Assembly: GCA_964371195.1 (NCBI GenBank)
Contig: CAYJLD010000003.1
Location: 1-49,938 of the forward strand
Reading direction: 5' to 3'
Length of the DNA: 49,938 bases
Source: CAYJAD01 sp964371195
GTDB lineage: Bacteria > Desulfobacterota > Desulfovibrionia > Desulfovibrionales > Desulfovibrionaceae
Made by a program: the position numbers and the translations under genes
The notes under the pieces: model-generated
What the model saw: the letters and a program-made list of their open reading frames with translations, nothing else
Databases searched by the model: none
Told to the model about the DNA's origin: nothing
Part shown: positions 27,001 to 36,187 of the stretch, piece after piece
Layout: each line of letters begins with the position of its first letter
Position numbering within the stretch: the stretch's first letter is position 1

Positions 27001-30000
27001 TGGCATTTACCACCAAGTTACCATAGATGCCTTCTACTGTGATGCTACCACTTGTACTTGCAGCAGTACGATTAATAGAACCTGCACCACCTGTGGCAGT
27101 AATAGTTTGTATGGCACCATCACTATCCACATCGGTAACAGACCAAGTGCCGCTAGCAGTATTATCAGAACCAGATGTAACACTATTATCATTATCCACT
27201 ATGGATAGGATTGGTAAATCATTGGTACCAGTTACGGAGATAGTAATGGTTGCATCTACAGTATTTGCACCATCAGATACTTTCACGGTAAATACATCTG
27301 TTTTTACTTCACCCTCGGCTAAGCCTTCTGCCTTAGTTTGGTCAAGAGTATATTCATATGCACGAGTTGTTCCATTAAATGTTAAATTACCATATAGGCC
27401 CACCCCTGCACCATCAAGAGTATAGGTTAGAGTTGCACTATCAATGTCAGCGGCTTCAGGCAAAGTTCCATTGGCAATGGGAGTACCAGCGTAAGCTGCA
27501 TTGGGATCAGCACCTGTAGTACCAAGCACACCAGCTTCTTCTGCAGTGTCGGTTGCATTAGTAACTACAGGCGCATCATTGGCACCATTAACAGTTATAT
27601 CAAAAGTTGCTTCATCAAAGGCACCATTATCATCAGTAGTTCTAAGGGTGAAGCTATCAGTTGCGTTGACTGTATCACCGCCAAGTCCTTTTAAAGCAGT
27701 AACTTGAGCTGGTGTTACTCCTGTGGTGTAGGTGTATGTACCGTCAGCATTTACAACTAAAGTACCATAGCGACCTTCAACTGTTATGCTACCATTTGCA
27801 ACACCACTGGCATTGCGAGTAATGCTATCAGCACTACCTGTGGCTGTAATGGTTTGAATACTACCATCAGAATCAACATCGGCCACAGACCATGTTCCCC
27901 TAGCAGTGGTATCAACACCATTATCAGTAACTTGGTCATCTGAACTTACCATGGCAAGATCTGGCAAATCATTAGTACCAGTAATGGTTACAGTCACAGT
28001 TTCAGAGCCAGTATCATAGCCATCATCAACGCTTATGGTATATGTAATAGTTATTACCTCACCTTCAGTTAGAGCATCAACAATGGCATTATCTGCAAGC
28101 CCAAAAGTGTATTCATAATCGCCACTCATCGCATCTACAGCATTAATATTAAGTGTTCCATAATCAGCAGCATTGCCACCACCTGCTACTTCAGCCTTGG
28201 TTACAGAAACTGTTAAGCCAGCCACTGCATCATCAGGATCATTAACATCGAAGGAATGGGTAACATCAAGGTTACTACCGGCATAGGCTTGGTTTGGGTT
28301 GGCTGGGTCCACGGCATTTGTGCCAGCATCACGCCCAACACCACCTTCAATGGTGTCTATAGTAGTGTTATTTATAGTTATGGTTGGAGGGTCATTAGTA
28401 CCAGCTACAGTAACAGTGATTTCTTGCTCAACCCAAGCACCATTTGAATCTTGTACATATATGGTAAAGGTATCAAGGCCAGGGTTATTTTTATCTATAC
28501 CAGCAGCAGCCAGTGCATCCACAACATAAGTATACTCACCTGTAGCTGCATCATAGCTAACAGTACCATAAGTCAAGGCAAGATCAGCGCCGGCTGCTGT
28601 AAGACCAAGAGCAATGGGGTCAAGTGTGTCGCCTACATTGCCAATACCTGAGCCCAAGTAAACTGTTACACTGTCGCCAACGTCTATATCACCTACAGTG
28701 GCAGTTCCAGTAACAGTACCAGTTGTAGTAGATACACTTAAATTTCCACCACTTACATCAGTAACACTGGTAGTACTAATGGTTGGTTTATCATTAGTGC
28801 CAGTAATAACTACTTCCACAGTTTCAGTTTGGTCACCAGCTTGGTTACCATCACTAACAGTAATAGTGTATTCTAAGGTAATAGTAGAGCCTGCTGCAAT
28901 ACTATTAGCTACACCGTTATTATTTAATTGAAAAGAATAAGTACCATCTTGATTAAGGGTAAATGTACCAAAGGCGTCGTTATTATAGTTTGTTCCATCA
29001 AGGGTAACATTATTTTGAGGAGCAAAAGAATAAGCTAAAATAGTGCCATCATCAACATCGCTGGCTTGAATTGTACCATTAGCTGTGGGTATGCCGGCTA
29101 TATTGGCATTAGGACTTGCACCACCAACACCGGCTTCTGTTATGGCTAAATCATCATGAGCTGTAATTACTGGAGCATTATCAAAACCTAGTACAGTTAT
29201 ACCTACTTGATTAGATGTACTGCTGGCATTACCTGGGTCAGTGGTGGTCACGGTAAATGACTCAGACCTTGGCGAAGTTCCTGTAAGAGCACCTAGATTA
29301 TTATACAAAGGACCATCAGCTGCTGTAAATAAATTATAAGTATACGTGCCATCAGCATTAACCACAAAGCGACCATATGTGCCATTTATAGTGGTTGGAG
29401 GAGCACCTACAGAAGTATTGATAACATAGTCAGTATTATTAATTGTAAAAACAACAGATTGGTTTTCTATACCACTGGCAGGATCAGGGTCAGTAATTAC
29501 TATGGCACCAGAAACACTAGTATTTGCACTATTATCAGCTAAGGTTGGTAGCCCAGCTAAACTAACACTGATACTTGGAGCAGAATTGCCACCTGTAAAA
29601 TCAATGTCCAAGCCACCATAATTGCCATCACCGGTCACAGTTTGTTTTACACCATTAATAATCAAATTATCTTCACTGGCATCAAAATTTTCAATTATTA
29701 CGTTGGCTCCAGCAGCAACATTCTTAATATTTAAAGTATCACCAGTACCATCATTGGCTCCAAGGTCTATTCTGCCACCAGCAATGGTGTCAATAATAAC
29801 TGTATCTGCACCACCACCAGCTTCAATGGTTCCATCAAAAGTTCCATTGACCACAATTCTATCTTGTCCGCCCTCAGTATCTTGTGCGCCAGTAACATCA
29901 TCACCATATATGGCAGCAGGGGCAGTTACATCACCATTAATGGTAATGGTATCGTTGCCATAGCTGACACTTGCACCTGCTTGGCCAGCATATGAATTAA

Positions 30001-31354
30001 CATCACCAGCAATGATGGAGTCAGTGAAGTCTCCATTTATGGTAATGCTATCATTACCAAATTTTGTACTCACCGCATTGGTAACGTCCTTAGCATCACC
30101 ATAAATGCTATCACCACCAGTTTTATTATTAAATACAATATTGTCATTTCCAGCTATAAGTGTACTGCTATCAACGCTTTCGGCATCACCAACCACAGTA
30201 CCGGCGTCCATATTTTTGCCTATAATTTCATCATTACCGCCAGTTACATGAGCACCACCGCCAATATCTATGGCATCACCAGATATCACAACTCCAGCTG
30301 TATTCATGTCATTTTGCAATTCAATGCGTTGTGAACTAAGTACATGGGTTCCACCAGATATGGTTTGCTCATCACCAAAAAAAGTAGCATTACCATCAGC
30401 AGTTAAAAGCGGTAAACCAATGTTAGGAACAGTGCCTGTATCCAATGAATCATCACCAGCTGATTCTCCTGCCACCTCCGAGTCTTCATCATCTTCTTCT
30501 TGCGGAGTAAGCAAAAGCTCATCATCAGTACCAAGATCTTCTAAGCTTGATGAACCAGAACCAAAAGATGGACCATCATCATCACTACTACCTAGCTCAC
30601 CAAGAGCGCTTAAACCAAAGCCTTCAAGCGAATTGAGTAAACTTTGGTCCAATAAAACTTGTATCTGATTACTGTCTGTGGATGCATCGGCATCATTATC
30701 AGCATCATTTTTTTCTTCTTCCTCTTCCTCTAATTTAGTTTTTTCTTCTTCCAAATCAGACTCTTGATCAATATTCAACAAGGCATTAATGGACCCTAAA
30801 ACTTCATTCATCTCTTCAAGGCTAAAGTTATGTTGGGTCAGCTCATAACTTTCATCTTCTCCTATAAAAGCACCTTGACCAGAAGAAGTTATGGGAAGTA
30901 ATTGTCCGTCATGTGTAGTTAGTACAAGGGTATGGCCCAAATCTAAATCAATAACAAAGTGAGTTTGGCTTTTATCCACGTTTACTGAATCCACAAAATC
31001 TGTACCACGAATACCAACAGTAGCCTTTGGTGTTACCACCTTAAAAGCATCTGGATTTTGTTCAACAACTTGCCCACTTATGGAACGCATAGTTCCTTGA
31101 ACTAAATTAAGTACAAAGGATGGATCCTCATTGCCAAATGAAAACTCTTTCACCGCAAGGGTGGTTTCAGGGCTAAGCATGGCTTTGGCACCATCACTAA
31201 AGGTAAGTTCAACGGCAGAACCTTGAGTTTTTATGACATCAGTTTCATAAACACTATCACCTTGCTTAAGCTCTAGGGCTTTTCCATCGCGCTCAACTAA
31301 AATAGGACCGCTAGCCTTGGTAATAGTTGCTGCCATATTATTTGACTGTGCCAT
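24038..31354 (-). CDS. Giant FecR/VCBS repeat adhesin
   Basis: A 2438-residue acidic surface protein, probably exported by a type I system and used in attachment or biofilm. It has no Sec signal peptide. Residues about 30-160 are a FecR-like domain (ILVERDGKALELKQGDSVYET, TPKATVGIRGTDFVDS). An acidic Glu/Asp stretch follows near 200-230, then a repeat region of short beta-turn units with GNDSITINGD and GGADTV. Residues about 590-1900 are ten VCBS/cadherin-like modules of roughly 125-145 residues, each starting near GxNDxP and ending DGTYTY or similar. A second region of solenoid-like repeats (GDDxIxI...) occupies about 1900-2320. The final 100 residues have a hydrophobic-polar pattern seen in type I signals. 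No transporter gene is near. Confidence 0.85.
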   Translation of the reverse strand: MAQSNNMAATITKASGPILVERDGKALELKQGDSVYETDVIKTQGSAVELTFSDGAKAMLSPETTLAVKEFSFGNEDPSFVLNLVQGTMRSISGQVVEQNPDAFKVVTPKATVGIRGTDFVDSVNVDKSQTHFVIDLDLGHTLVLTTHDGQLLPITSSGQGAFIGEDESYELTQHNFSLEEMNEVLGSINALLNIDQESDLEEEKTKLEEEEEEKNDADNDADASTDSNQIQVLLDQSLLNSLEGFGLSALGELGSSDDDGPSFGSGSSSLEDLGTDDELLLTPQEEDDEDSEVAGESAGDDSLDTGTVPNIGLPLLTADGNATFFGDEQTISGGTHVLSSQRIELQNDMNTAGVVISGDAIDIGGGAHVTGGNDEIIGKNMDAGTVVGDAESVDSSTLIAGNDNIVFNNKTGGDSIYGDAKDVTNAVSTKFGNDSITINGDFTDSIIAGDVNSYAGQAGASVSYGNDTITINGDVTAPAAIYGDDVTGAQDTEGGQDRIVVNGTFDGTIEAGGGADTVIIDTIAGGRIDLGANDGTGDTLNIKNVAAGANVIIENFDASEDNLIINGVKQTVTGDGNYGGLDIDFTGGNSAPSISVSLAGLPTLADNSANTSVSGAIVITDPDPASGIENQSVVFTINNTDYVINTSVGAPPTTINGTYGRFVVNADGTYTYNLFTAADGPLYNNLGALTGTSPRSESFTVTTTDPGNASSTSNQVGITVLGFDNAPVITAHDDLAITEAGVGGASPNANIAGIPTANGTIQASDVDDGTILAYSFAPQNNVTLDGTNYNNDAFGTFTLNQDGTYSFQLNNNGVANSIAAGSTITLEYTITVSDGNQAGDQTETVEVVITGTNDKPTISTTSVTDVSGGNLSVSTTTGTVTGTATVGDIDVGDSVTVYLGSGIGNVGDTLDPIALGLTAAGADLALTYGTVSYDAATGEYTYVVDALAAAGIDKNNPGLDTFTIYVQDSNGAWVEQEITVTVAGTNDPPTITINNTTIDTIEGGVGRDAGTNAVDPANPNQAYAGSNLDVTHSFDVNDPDDAVAGLTVSVTKAEVAGGGNAADYGTLNINAVDAMSGDYEYTFGLADNAIVDALTEGEVITITYTISVDDGYDTGSETVTVTITGTNDLPDLAMVSSDDQVTDNGVDTTARGTWSVADVDSDGSIQTITATGSADSITRNASGVANGSITVEGRYGTLVVNADGTYTYTTGVTPAQVTALKGLGGDTVNATDSFTLRTTDDNGAFDEATFDITVNGANDAPVVTNATDTAEEAGVLGTTGADPNAAYAGTPIANGTLPEAADIDSATLTYTLDGAGVGLYGNLTFNGTTRAYEYTLDQTKAEGLAEGEVKTDVFTVKVSDGANTVDATITISVTGTNDLPILSIVDNDNSVTSGSDNTASGTWSVTDVDSDGAIQTITATGGAGSINRTAASTSGSITVEGIYGNLVVNANGTYTYTTGVTQTQIDNLSALGEVSVTDSFTLRTTDDNDSFGEATLDITVNGANDAPTITAVDELTVVEAGVIDDDNDPQTPAIVQAGTPTDTGTITATDVDSAQGSLTYILVNGVAHSDQAYNAYDLKLAGTYGALYLDSTTGQYIYVIDQTKSEGIALGDTVQDFFEVKASDGTNESTATTITVNIQGANDAPTISIGQPSVSLFVDDDNDAVQQSTTGQINFSDVDSATVTLYSFGNDGNEVAVNANGTTIEGAYGNLVINLDGSYTYTLGVTAQQKEYVEALPDGQQTAERFDIMARDDDNAFDSGTLEFTIEGTENKPSITVTPSTDNDVTAGSTSDIVASGTIDIDDPENVTQYTVTYSSDGDDDDQDEADEDNIISSSQGSNVIQNSFGTFTIKNGNAGKLEYEFVLDVTSSDVISINPGERRELKYIVSSEGVSYVIVITITGAALSGAISHNDNVQAGTSVDGLADQDNIILVTGNVEGGAVYANGASYDATTDAQAGDDAIRVGGNVNDINSKVIGDAVADNNNASGYLIAGKDNITISGSFEDGLIVGDSNVYDGASDAKAVGNDDKITVLGNMQNGSIYADNATDSASADGGDDIITIKGDFEGGTINGQGGDDIIIINGGDDPSNMTGDALIDAGSGDDTINLEVLNGNISQIAKVGVYGGDGADSIVIDTMNNGYVNAGDHGFDQDGREVANITKITTLNGGEVHGGEGYDEIHITTMTGGLVNPGDEDTYHGHNDVYITNLQNGTVANTSLGGWGNIIVENMTGGTIEAKAQTGGRHGSIDVNITNMSNGTLDMQHIGQTIPEERANFTIGVTTQDVNGTIVKGKGGLTSGTIILDQDSGTVSLKGTGDKVFDFNDNNAANQITDINILNSADDTTPTNYDVTFRDYNPYDTATSTGDIIQLYQEGVQWVGGYLHDRFTAAELDNFANDVDFSRTFTLGEASDTSNPTLDAPTVGSSYTITIYFGNDGNPNN

Positions 31355-31908
31355 ACTACTCTCCTTAAACCATTATATAATATAAAAATTAAACTCGTAA
31401 ATAAAGCCTGTCAAACCTTCAAACAAGCCACAAAAATTATACCCGTGAAGATAAAATCATAGCATGATAAAACAATGCATAAGCATTGCCCCAAAATAGG
31501 GCAAAACAAATGACTGGCAATAAATTGCTACAAAAACATATGGGAATTATATAAGATAAGCCCGACATGCTCAAAGTAGTTTGCAACGTACCATTAAAAA
31601 ACATGTCTCTCCTGGGCAAGGGCCTAAACCCTCAGAGCAAAAGCTCCTGATGCTAATAGGGGCACTAGTCCAGCACCCAATGCGCTCTAGGCACATAATT
31701 TGTCATGTCATTTCAAACCAATACACATATACACAACATTCAAAATCAGTATACAAACTCACAATAACACTTAACGGACGACTACTAGAAAAATTTAGCT
31801 CTGTCAATAATTTTTTCTTTTTTGACCTACAGAACGTCATTGTAATGTTAAAATATGTAACTTAACTAAACTTAAAAATTATTTTCATTTATTCAAAAGT
31901 TTTATATA
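31355..31908. other. Intergenic region between adhesin and cytochrome b genes
   Basis: No coding gene is supported. It holds the minus-strand upstream region of the adhesin and a GC-rich, probably structured segment at 31607-31694, listed separately. A plus-strand TTGCTA-17-TATATA promoter-like pair lies at about 31528-31556. Confidence 0.5.
31607..31694. ncRNA. Candidate structured RNA, class and strand unknown
   Basis: About 57% GC by my count, in a spacer that is otherwise very AT-rich. It contains the hairpin GAGC-AAAA-GCTC (31635-31646), extended by TCA/TGA, and several blocks of Gs and Cs that could fold into a rod on either strand. On the minus strand it would be a leader of the adhesin and is followed by a T6 run; on the plus strand a promoter-like pair lies 50 bases ahead. 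I cannot match it to a known riboswitch, 6S or SRP RNA. Confidence 0.4.
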
Positions 31909-32481
31909 TTATTCCTTTACACTTGCTTTACGTTTATTCTGATTTTTTTGCCATATAGTAAAGTGCCACAAAGCCATAAGTCCATGCCCGATGGCATACA
32001 CAGCTAAAGCATAGGCTGTATAGCGATGATAATCCAAAAAGCTTACCGAAAACTTAGGGTCACTCTCCCAAAGTACATACCATATAAAACCAAAAAATAC
32101 TGTTAGGGTGAAAAATACAAAGCCAAGTCCTTGAATAACTCCAGGCAAACCTCCAGGGCGAGGTGCTGGGATATTACCTTGCATTAATTTTTCAAAATCT
32201 TTTTTAAATTGTGTATTGTCACCCCAAAGATAAGGGAAAAAGTACTTTATGCCACGTCTTTTCAAGCTTACAATCAAAAAAATACAAATAAATGGAACCA
32301 AGAGTAAACCTAGTTCAATATGCCAAGAATCTATTGTATGATTGTGCACAACCTTAATAAGTTGCGCCCAAACCAAAAAGATGGCTAGAATATGCCAAAT
32401 GCGTAAAAATGGAGTTTGAAAAAAACCAAAAAACTTCCATAATAATGGAAATTGCTCAAAAAAACATCGCACTAATTGCAT
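31909..32481 (-). CDS. Membrane cytochrome b (b561/hydrogenase type)
   Basis: A 190-residue integral membrane protein with four hydrophobic segments: about 25-45, 52-70, 110-133 and 148-170. Histidines suited to heme ligation lie in RIWHIL, DSWHIE, DYHRYT and HGLMALWHF, the pattern of the small b-type cytochromes that link periplasmic hydrogenases or dehydrogenases to the quinone pool. A Pro/Arg/Gly-rich loop separates helices two and three. AAGGAGATAGT precedes the ATG. No partner enzyme is near, so its electron donor is unknown. Confidence 0.8.
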   Translation of the reverse strand: MQLVRCFFEQFPLLWKFFGFFQTPFLRIWHILAIFLVWAQLIKVVHNHTIDSWHIELGLLLVPFICIFLIVSLKRRGIKYFFPYLWGDNTQFKKDFEKLMQGNIPAPRPGGLPGVIQGLGFVFFTLTVFFGFIWYVLWESDPKFSVSFLDYHRYTAYALAVYAIGHGLMALWHFTIWQKNQNKRKASVKE

Positions 32482-32643
32482 ACTATCTCCTTAATATTAA
32501 AATTATTAATACATAAAAATTATTCAATAAATGAGGTTTACTGTCAACCATATGTTACAAAAAAATTTAACTCAAAGCTTAGCTTTACGAAATACTTTGT
32601 AATGGTTATACTTTACATCTCCAAATTTTAATTCGAGGTATTT

Positions 32644-33469
32644 ATGATTACTGCAGATTTACATAACCATACGCTATATTCTCATGGACTTGATACACCA
32701 AAAACCATGTGGGCCTCTGCTAAAGCAAAAGGTATTGAGCTTTTTGGTTTTACCGAACACTCCCCAAGGCCGCAAAATTATACTTATACCAATGAATACC
32801 GTGAAAAGCTCACCAAGTATNNNNNNNNNNCCCCAATATGTTGCAGAAGTACAAGAACTTCAAGCCGCATTTCCAAAACAAGTGCTTCTTGGCATTGAAA
32901 TGGATTGGATGGAAAAAGAACAAGACTTCATCAAAAACGCCCTATCAGCTTACGATTTTGACTATAACATAGGCAGTGTGCACTTTTTAGAAAATTGGGG
33001 CTATGACGATAACCCTAATGGCTGGCAAAGTGTACGTACCACAGAACGCTTTGAGCATTATAGCAATTATTTCAAAACTGTAGCCGAGATGGCCAAAAGC
33101 GGGCTATTTAATATAGTTGGGCATATAGATTTAATTAAAATTTATTCCGTCGACACCTTTAGTGAATGGATAAAGGATAAAGGTTCGCAAAATCTTATAG
33201 CTGAGGCTTTAATTGCAGTAAAAAAAGCCAATATGGCCATGGAAATATCTTCAGCCGGACTGCGTAAATTATGTAAAGAAATATACCCTGGCCCCATTAT
33301 CATGGGTCTTGCCAAAGATTTACAAGTACCCATAAGCTTTGGTTCAGATGCGCACAATAAGGATGACGTAGCTGCCGATTTTGATAAGCTAGAAAACTAT
33401 GCCAAAAGTTATGGATATGCGCATAGTGTCTGGTTTTACAAGGGGAATATGTTTGAACGTGAATTCTAA
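32644..33469 (+). CDS. PHP domain phosphoesterase, histidinol-phosphatase-like (interrupted by Ns)
   Basis: A PHP metal-dependent phosphatase. All ligand motifs are present: HNH in DLHNHTLYSHG, His in FTEHSP, Glu in GIEMDW, His in GSVHFL, His in NIVGHIDL and the Asp/His pair in SFGSDAHNKDD. The family includes histidinol-phosphatases and other phosphatases. Ten unknown bases at 32821-32830 split it: the frames on either side differ by one, so the true gap is a multiple of 3 (zero or a few bases). A single missing codon (for example Phe in KLTKY-F-PQYV) would fit the family. It should not be called a pseudogene on this basis. Confidence 0.85.
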
Positions 33470-34910
33470 TACGCTTATAGCTGTATCCAATGCAAGTTTG
33501 ACTTTACACAATGATGATGGGCACTTTAAAGCTCTACAAAATATTAACTTTTGTTTACAAAAACATGAACATGTAGGTATACTTGGCCCCAATGGAGCTG
33601 GTAAATCAACCTTTTTGCGCTTACTGGCTGGTGAAGCTTGGGCTGATGCAGATGCAGGGCAAAATAGTATAATCTGGCACTATAAAGGCATTAATGAAAC
33701 CTCACCCATTATGGCAAGACGCATGTGCGCATTGGTTAGCCCAGCGCAACAAGAGCTATATACTAAATATCAATGGCAATTAAACGGTGAAGATATTTTA
33801 TTAACAGCCTTTAGTGGACATGATTTACAAATTCCAGAGCCACAACAGCAAAACCTTGTTTATACCATGGCAAAGCAGTTAAAATGCCTTGCTTTATTGA
33901 AAATGCCTGTATCTAGTTTATCTCAAGGACAATTACGCATTTTACTTCTTGGGCGTGCCCTATTGCGCAAGCCACAGGTTTTATTATTAGACGAATACCT
34001 AGACGGCCTTGATGCTCAAGTGCGTAGTCAACTCATAGATATTTTAGAGTTAATTGCAAAAAACACTACCCTAATTATAAGTACACATCGCAGCCAAGGT
34101 CTTTTGCCATGTATCAAAAAAAAATTATTTATTGCTGAGGGATTGCTTAAAGCTCAAGCTACAAAATCAATGGAAGTTAAAAGCACAAATTACATTGTTC
34201 CAAAACAAAATTTAGCTACAAAACCCATTATTGAAGTTTACAATGCTACAGTTTTTATAGAGCGTTTACCGGTTTTAGAGCACATAAATTGGACCTTGCA
34301 AGCTGGTGAGCATTGGATGATTCATGGTAATAATGGTTCTGGAAAGTCAACTTTTTTACGTCTCTTAGCTGGAGATGAATATCCAGCTGTTGAAGGTAAT
34401 ATTAAAAGATATTTTAAACACCTATATCCACATGAGCAAAATTGCACCAAGCTTACCCATATTAAAAAAGCCATACGCCTTGTGTCAGACCATGAACAAA
34501 CTTGTTATTCATACAATCTTAAAGGCATTGAACTGGTGCTTTCTGGTATTGATAATGTCATTGGTGAGTATAGAGCATTTATGGATCAAGAAGTTGAAGA
34601 GGCCCATAGTTTAATAAGTCACTTTGGTTTAGAAAACCTTGAAACTAGGCGTATTAGCACATTATCCACTGGACAATTACGCAGACTTTTTATTGCTCGC
34701 GCGCTCATGGCAAAGCCAGAGGTGCTTTTACTAGATGAGCCTTTTTCTGCTCTAGATACTCAATCGCGCCTAGCCTGCATGCAAAGCCTTGATGAACTAA
34801 GCCTTGGCATAAGTATAGTGCTTGTATCACATTATAATGATGACCAATTATCTTGCATCAACAAGCATGCGCATATGCAAAGTGGTAGGCTTAACGTAAC
34901 AAAAGAATAG
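33453..34910 (+). CDS. modF: Double ABC ATPase, ModF-like
   Basis: A 485-residue protein with two ABC domains in tandem and no membrane segments. Walker A motifs are GPNGAGKST and GNNGSGKST, signatures LSQGQLR and LSTGQLRR, Walker B motifs VLLLDEYLDGLD and VLLLDEPFSALD. The order and length fit ModF, an ATPase tied to molybdate uptake, but ribosome- or antibiotic-linked paired ABCs are alternatives. The TTG at 33453 has AAGGGG seven bases before it and overlaps the PHP gene by 17 bases; a GTG two codons later is also open. No other mod gene is here. The last 20 bases overlap the convergent EamA gene. Confidence 0.7.
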   Translation: MNVNSNTLIAVSNASLTLHNDDGHFKALQNINFCLQKHEHVGILGPNGAGKSTFLRLLAGEAWADADAGQNSIIWHYKGINETSPIMARRMCALVSPAQQELYTKYQWQLNGEDILLTAFSGHDLQIPEPQQQNLVYTMAKQLKCLALLKMPVSSLSQGQLRILLLGRALLRKPQVLLLDEYLDGLDAQVRSQLIDILELIAKNTTLIISTHRSQGLLPCIKKKLFIAEGLLKAQATKSMEVKSTNYIVPKQNLATKPIIEVYNATVFIERLPVLEHINWTLQAGEHWMIHGNNGSGKSTFLRLLAGDEYPAVEGNIKRYFKHLYPHEQNCTKLTHIKKAIRLVSDHEQTCYSYNLKGIELVLSGIDNVIGEYRAFMDQEVEEAHSLISHFGLENLETRRISTLSTGQLRRLFIARALMAKPEVLLLDEPFSALDTQSRLACMQSLDELSLGISIVLVSHYNDDQLSCINKHAHMQSGRLNVTKE

Positions 34911-35796
34911 CTGCCCCAAAACAAGCCACACAAGAACCAATAATACTTCCAAGCGATGGTGCGCGCCTTTCCACAAAACCACTAACTATAAGTAATGCTA
35001 CTGGTTGCAATCCTATTAAGGTAGCTGCCACAGCTGCAGGAGCGTTACTTAGAGCTATACTTGAAAGCCAAATTCCACCCACCGGACCGAAGAAACAGCC
35101 TAGAAAAAAGAATTTAATCAATTCGGGATGCACTTTAATATTTTGCCAAGTGCTTTGCACTCTATGCAAACGAATGGCCGCAATCCAAAGGAATATTGAT
35201 GCAGAAACATTGCGTAAAAATGTAAGATATAGCGGCTCAATGCCCATATTCAAAGCTTCTTTGGCCCACATAAATGCTAAAGCTAGGCAAAAGGATGAAG
35301 CTAGAGCAAGGCATACACCAATGATACGGTATTTTGGATCTGTATTTTGAGATTCTGGAATTGTAGCATTACGGCGTTCCGATAATATTACTGTCATAAC
35401 CCCAGCAGTGGCAATAATAATACCTGCAACCCCTTGTACACCTAAGTATTCCTGTAAAAACAAAACTCCAAGCAATGCGGTAAAGCAAGAAGATAGAGAA
35501 TTACATACCAAGGCTGAGCGTAAACCAATGCGCAAAACGCTTTCATACAAAAACCAATCGGAAATACCTATACCTATAAGTCCAGAAAGTAAGGCAATGA
35601 AAACTGTATATATACTATGACCTTGTACTTGATTTAGCATAAGACATATTATTAATAAAATTATTGCCGCCAAAGGTTGGCGTAACATCATAAAGCCATG
35701 CGCCCCCATTGTACGCGCAAGGCTTGCATGAATCATGCTAGAGCAAGCCCAAGAAAAGGCCGTACCAATACCTGTTATGATGCCAAGAGTTATCAT
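34891..35796 (-). CDS. EamA/DMT family transporter
   Basis: A 301-residue membrane protein with ten hydrophobic segments in two repeats of five, the layout of the drug/metabolite transporter superfamily with two EamA domains. Each repeat ends in a helix with GIIIATAGVM or GSVACFGAA. The substrate is not predictable from sequence. The gene is convergent with the ABC ATPase and its C-terminus overlaps that gene by 20 bases, so the two transcripts must overlap. Confidence 0.85.
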   Translation of the reverse strand: MITLGIITGIGTAFSWACSSMIHASLARTMGAHGFMMLRQPLAAIILLIICLMLNQVQGHSIYTVFIALLSGLIGIGISDWFLYESVLRIGLRSALVCNSLSSCFTALLGVLFLQEYLGVQGVAGIIIATAGVMTVILSERRNATIPESQNTDPKYRIIGVCLALASSFCLALAFMWAKEALNMGIEPLYLTFLRNVSASIFLWIAAIRLHRVQSTWQNIKVHPELIKFFFLGCFFGPVGGIWLSSIALSNAPAAVAATLIGLQPVALLIVSGFVERRAPSLGSIIGSCVACFGAAILLLR

Positions 35797-35986
35797 AATA
35801 TGTCCATAAAGATTATTTCATAGTGATTTGTTCACATTGGTCTTGCTTAAACTTATTGTCAATATCTTTATGGCATGTAAGCTGAGTAAAGTTTTTTCGG
35901 TACATAGCTTACTTGCAATTATGCAAGAAGCAAGTTACTTTCATCTTAGCATTACTTACATAAAATTTTTTTGCGTCGGAGCAAGC
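35797..35986 (+). promoter_or_regulatory. Leader of the thi operon with two hairpins
   Basis: GTAAGCT (35877-35883) pairs with AGCTTAC (35905-35911) and CTTGCA (35912-35917) with TGCAAG (35922-35927). I looked for a TPP riboswitch and did not find its conserved CUGAUGA/ACCUGA elements, so control must be of another kind. Confidence 0.4.
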
Positions 35987-36187
35987 ATGCGCATCATTTT
36001 TAATGGACAAGATATTGATATCACAGAAGGTACTAGCCTTATAACTCTACTAGAATGGGAAGGCCTTGAGCCAACAGTAGTGGTGGTTGAACTAAATGGA
36101 AAAATTTTAGCAGCTAATACCTTGGAAAGCACTATACTAAAAGACAATGACACTTTAGAAGTTCTACAATTTGTGGGTGGTGGTTAA
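35987..36187 (+). CDS. thiS: Sulfur carrier protein ThiS
   Basis: A 66-residue ubiquitin-like protein that carries sulfur as a thiocarboxylate for the thiazole ring of thiamine. It has the beta-grasp pattern and the required C-terminal Gly-Gly (FVGGG). The ATG at 35987 follows CGGAG; an open reading frame upstream of it is not family sequence. Its stop overlaps the thiG start by one base. Confidence 0.92.
   Translation: MRIIFNGQDIDITEGTSLITLLEWEGLEPTVVVVELNGKILAANTLESTILKDNDTLEVLQFVGGG

Noticed and set aside
24371..30668. Many plus-strand open frames opposite the adhesin gene
   Set aside because: They are low-complexity mirror frames of the Asp/Thr/Gly-rich repeat region, with no ribosome sites or family motifs.
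31437..31619. 60-codon minus-strand frame upstream of the adhesin
   Set aside because: No ribosome site and no resemblance to a known protein; it overlaps the candidate structured RNA only partly and is AT-rich by chance.
31600..31700. c-di-GMP-I riboswitch
   Set aside because: Only a GGCCTAAACC-like fragment matches; the downstream GGTAGC...GGTTACC part is missing.
35797..35986. TPP riboswitch before thiS
   Set aside because: The conserved CUGAUGA and ACCUGA-type elements are absent; only two simple hairpins are seen.
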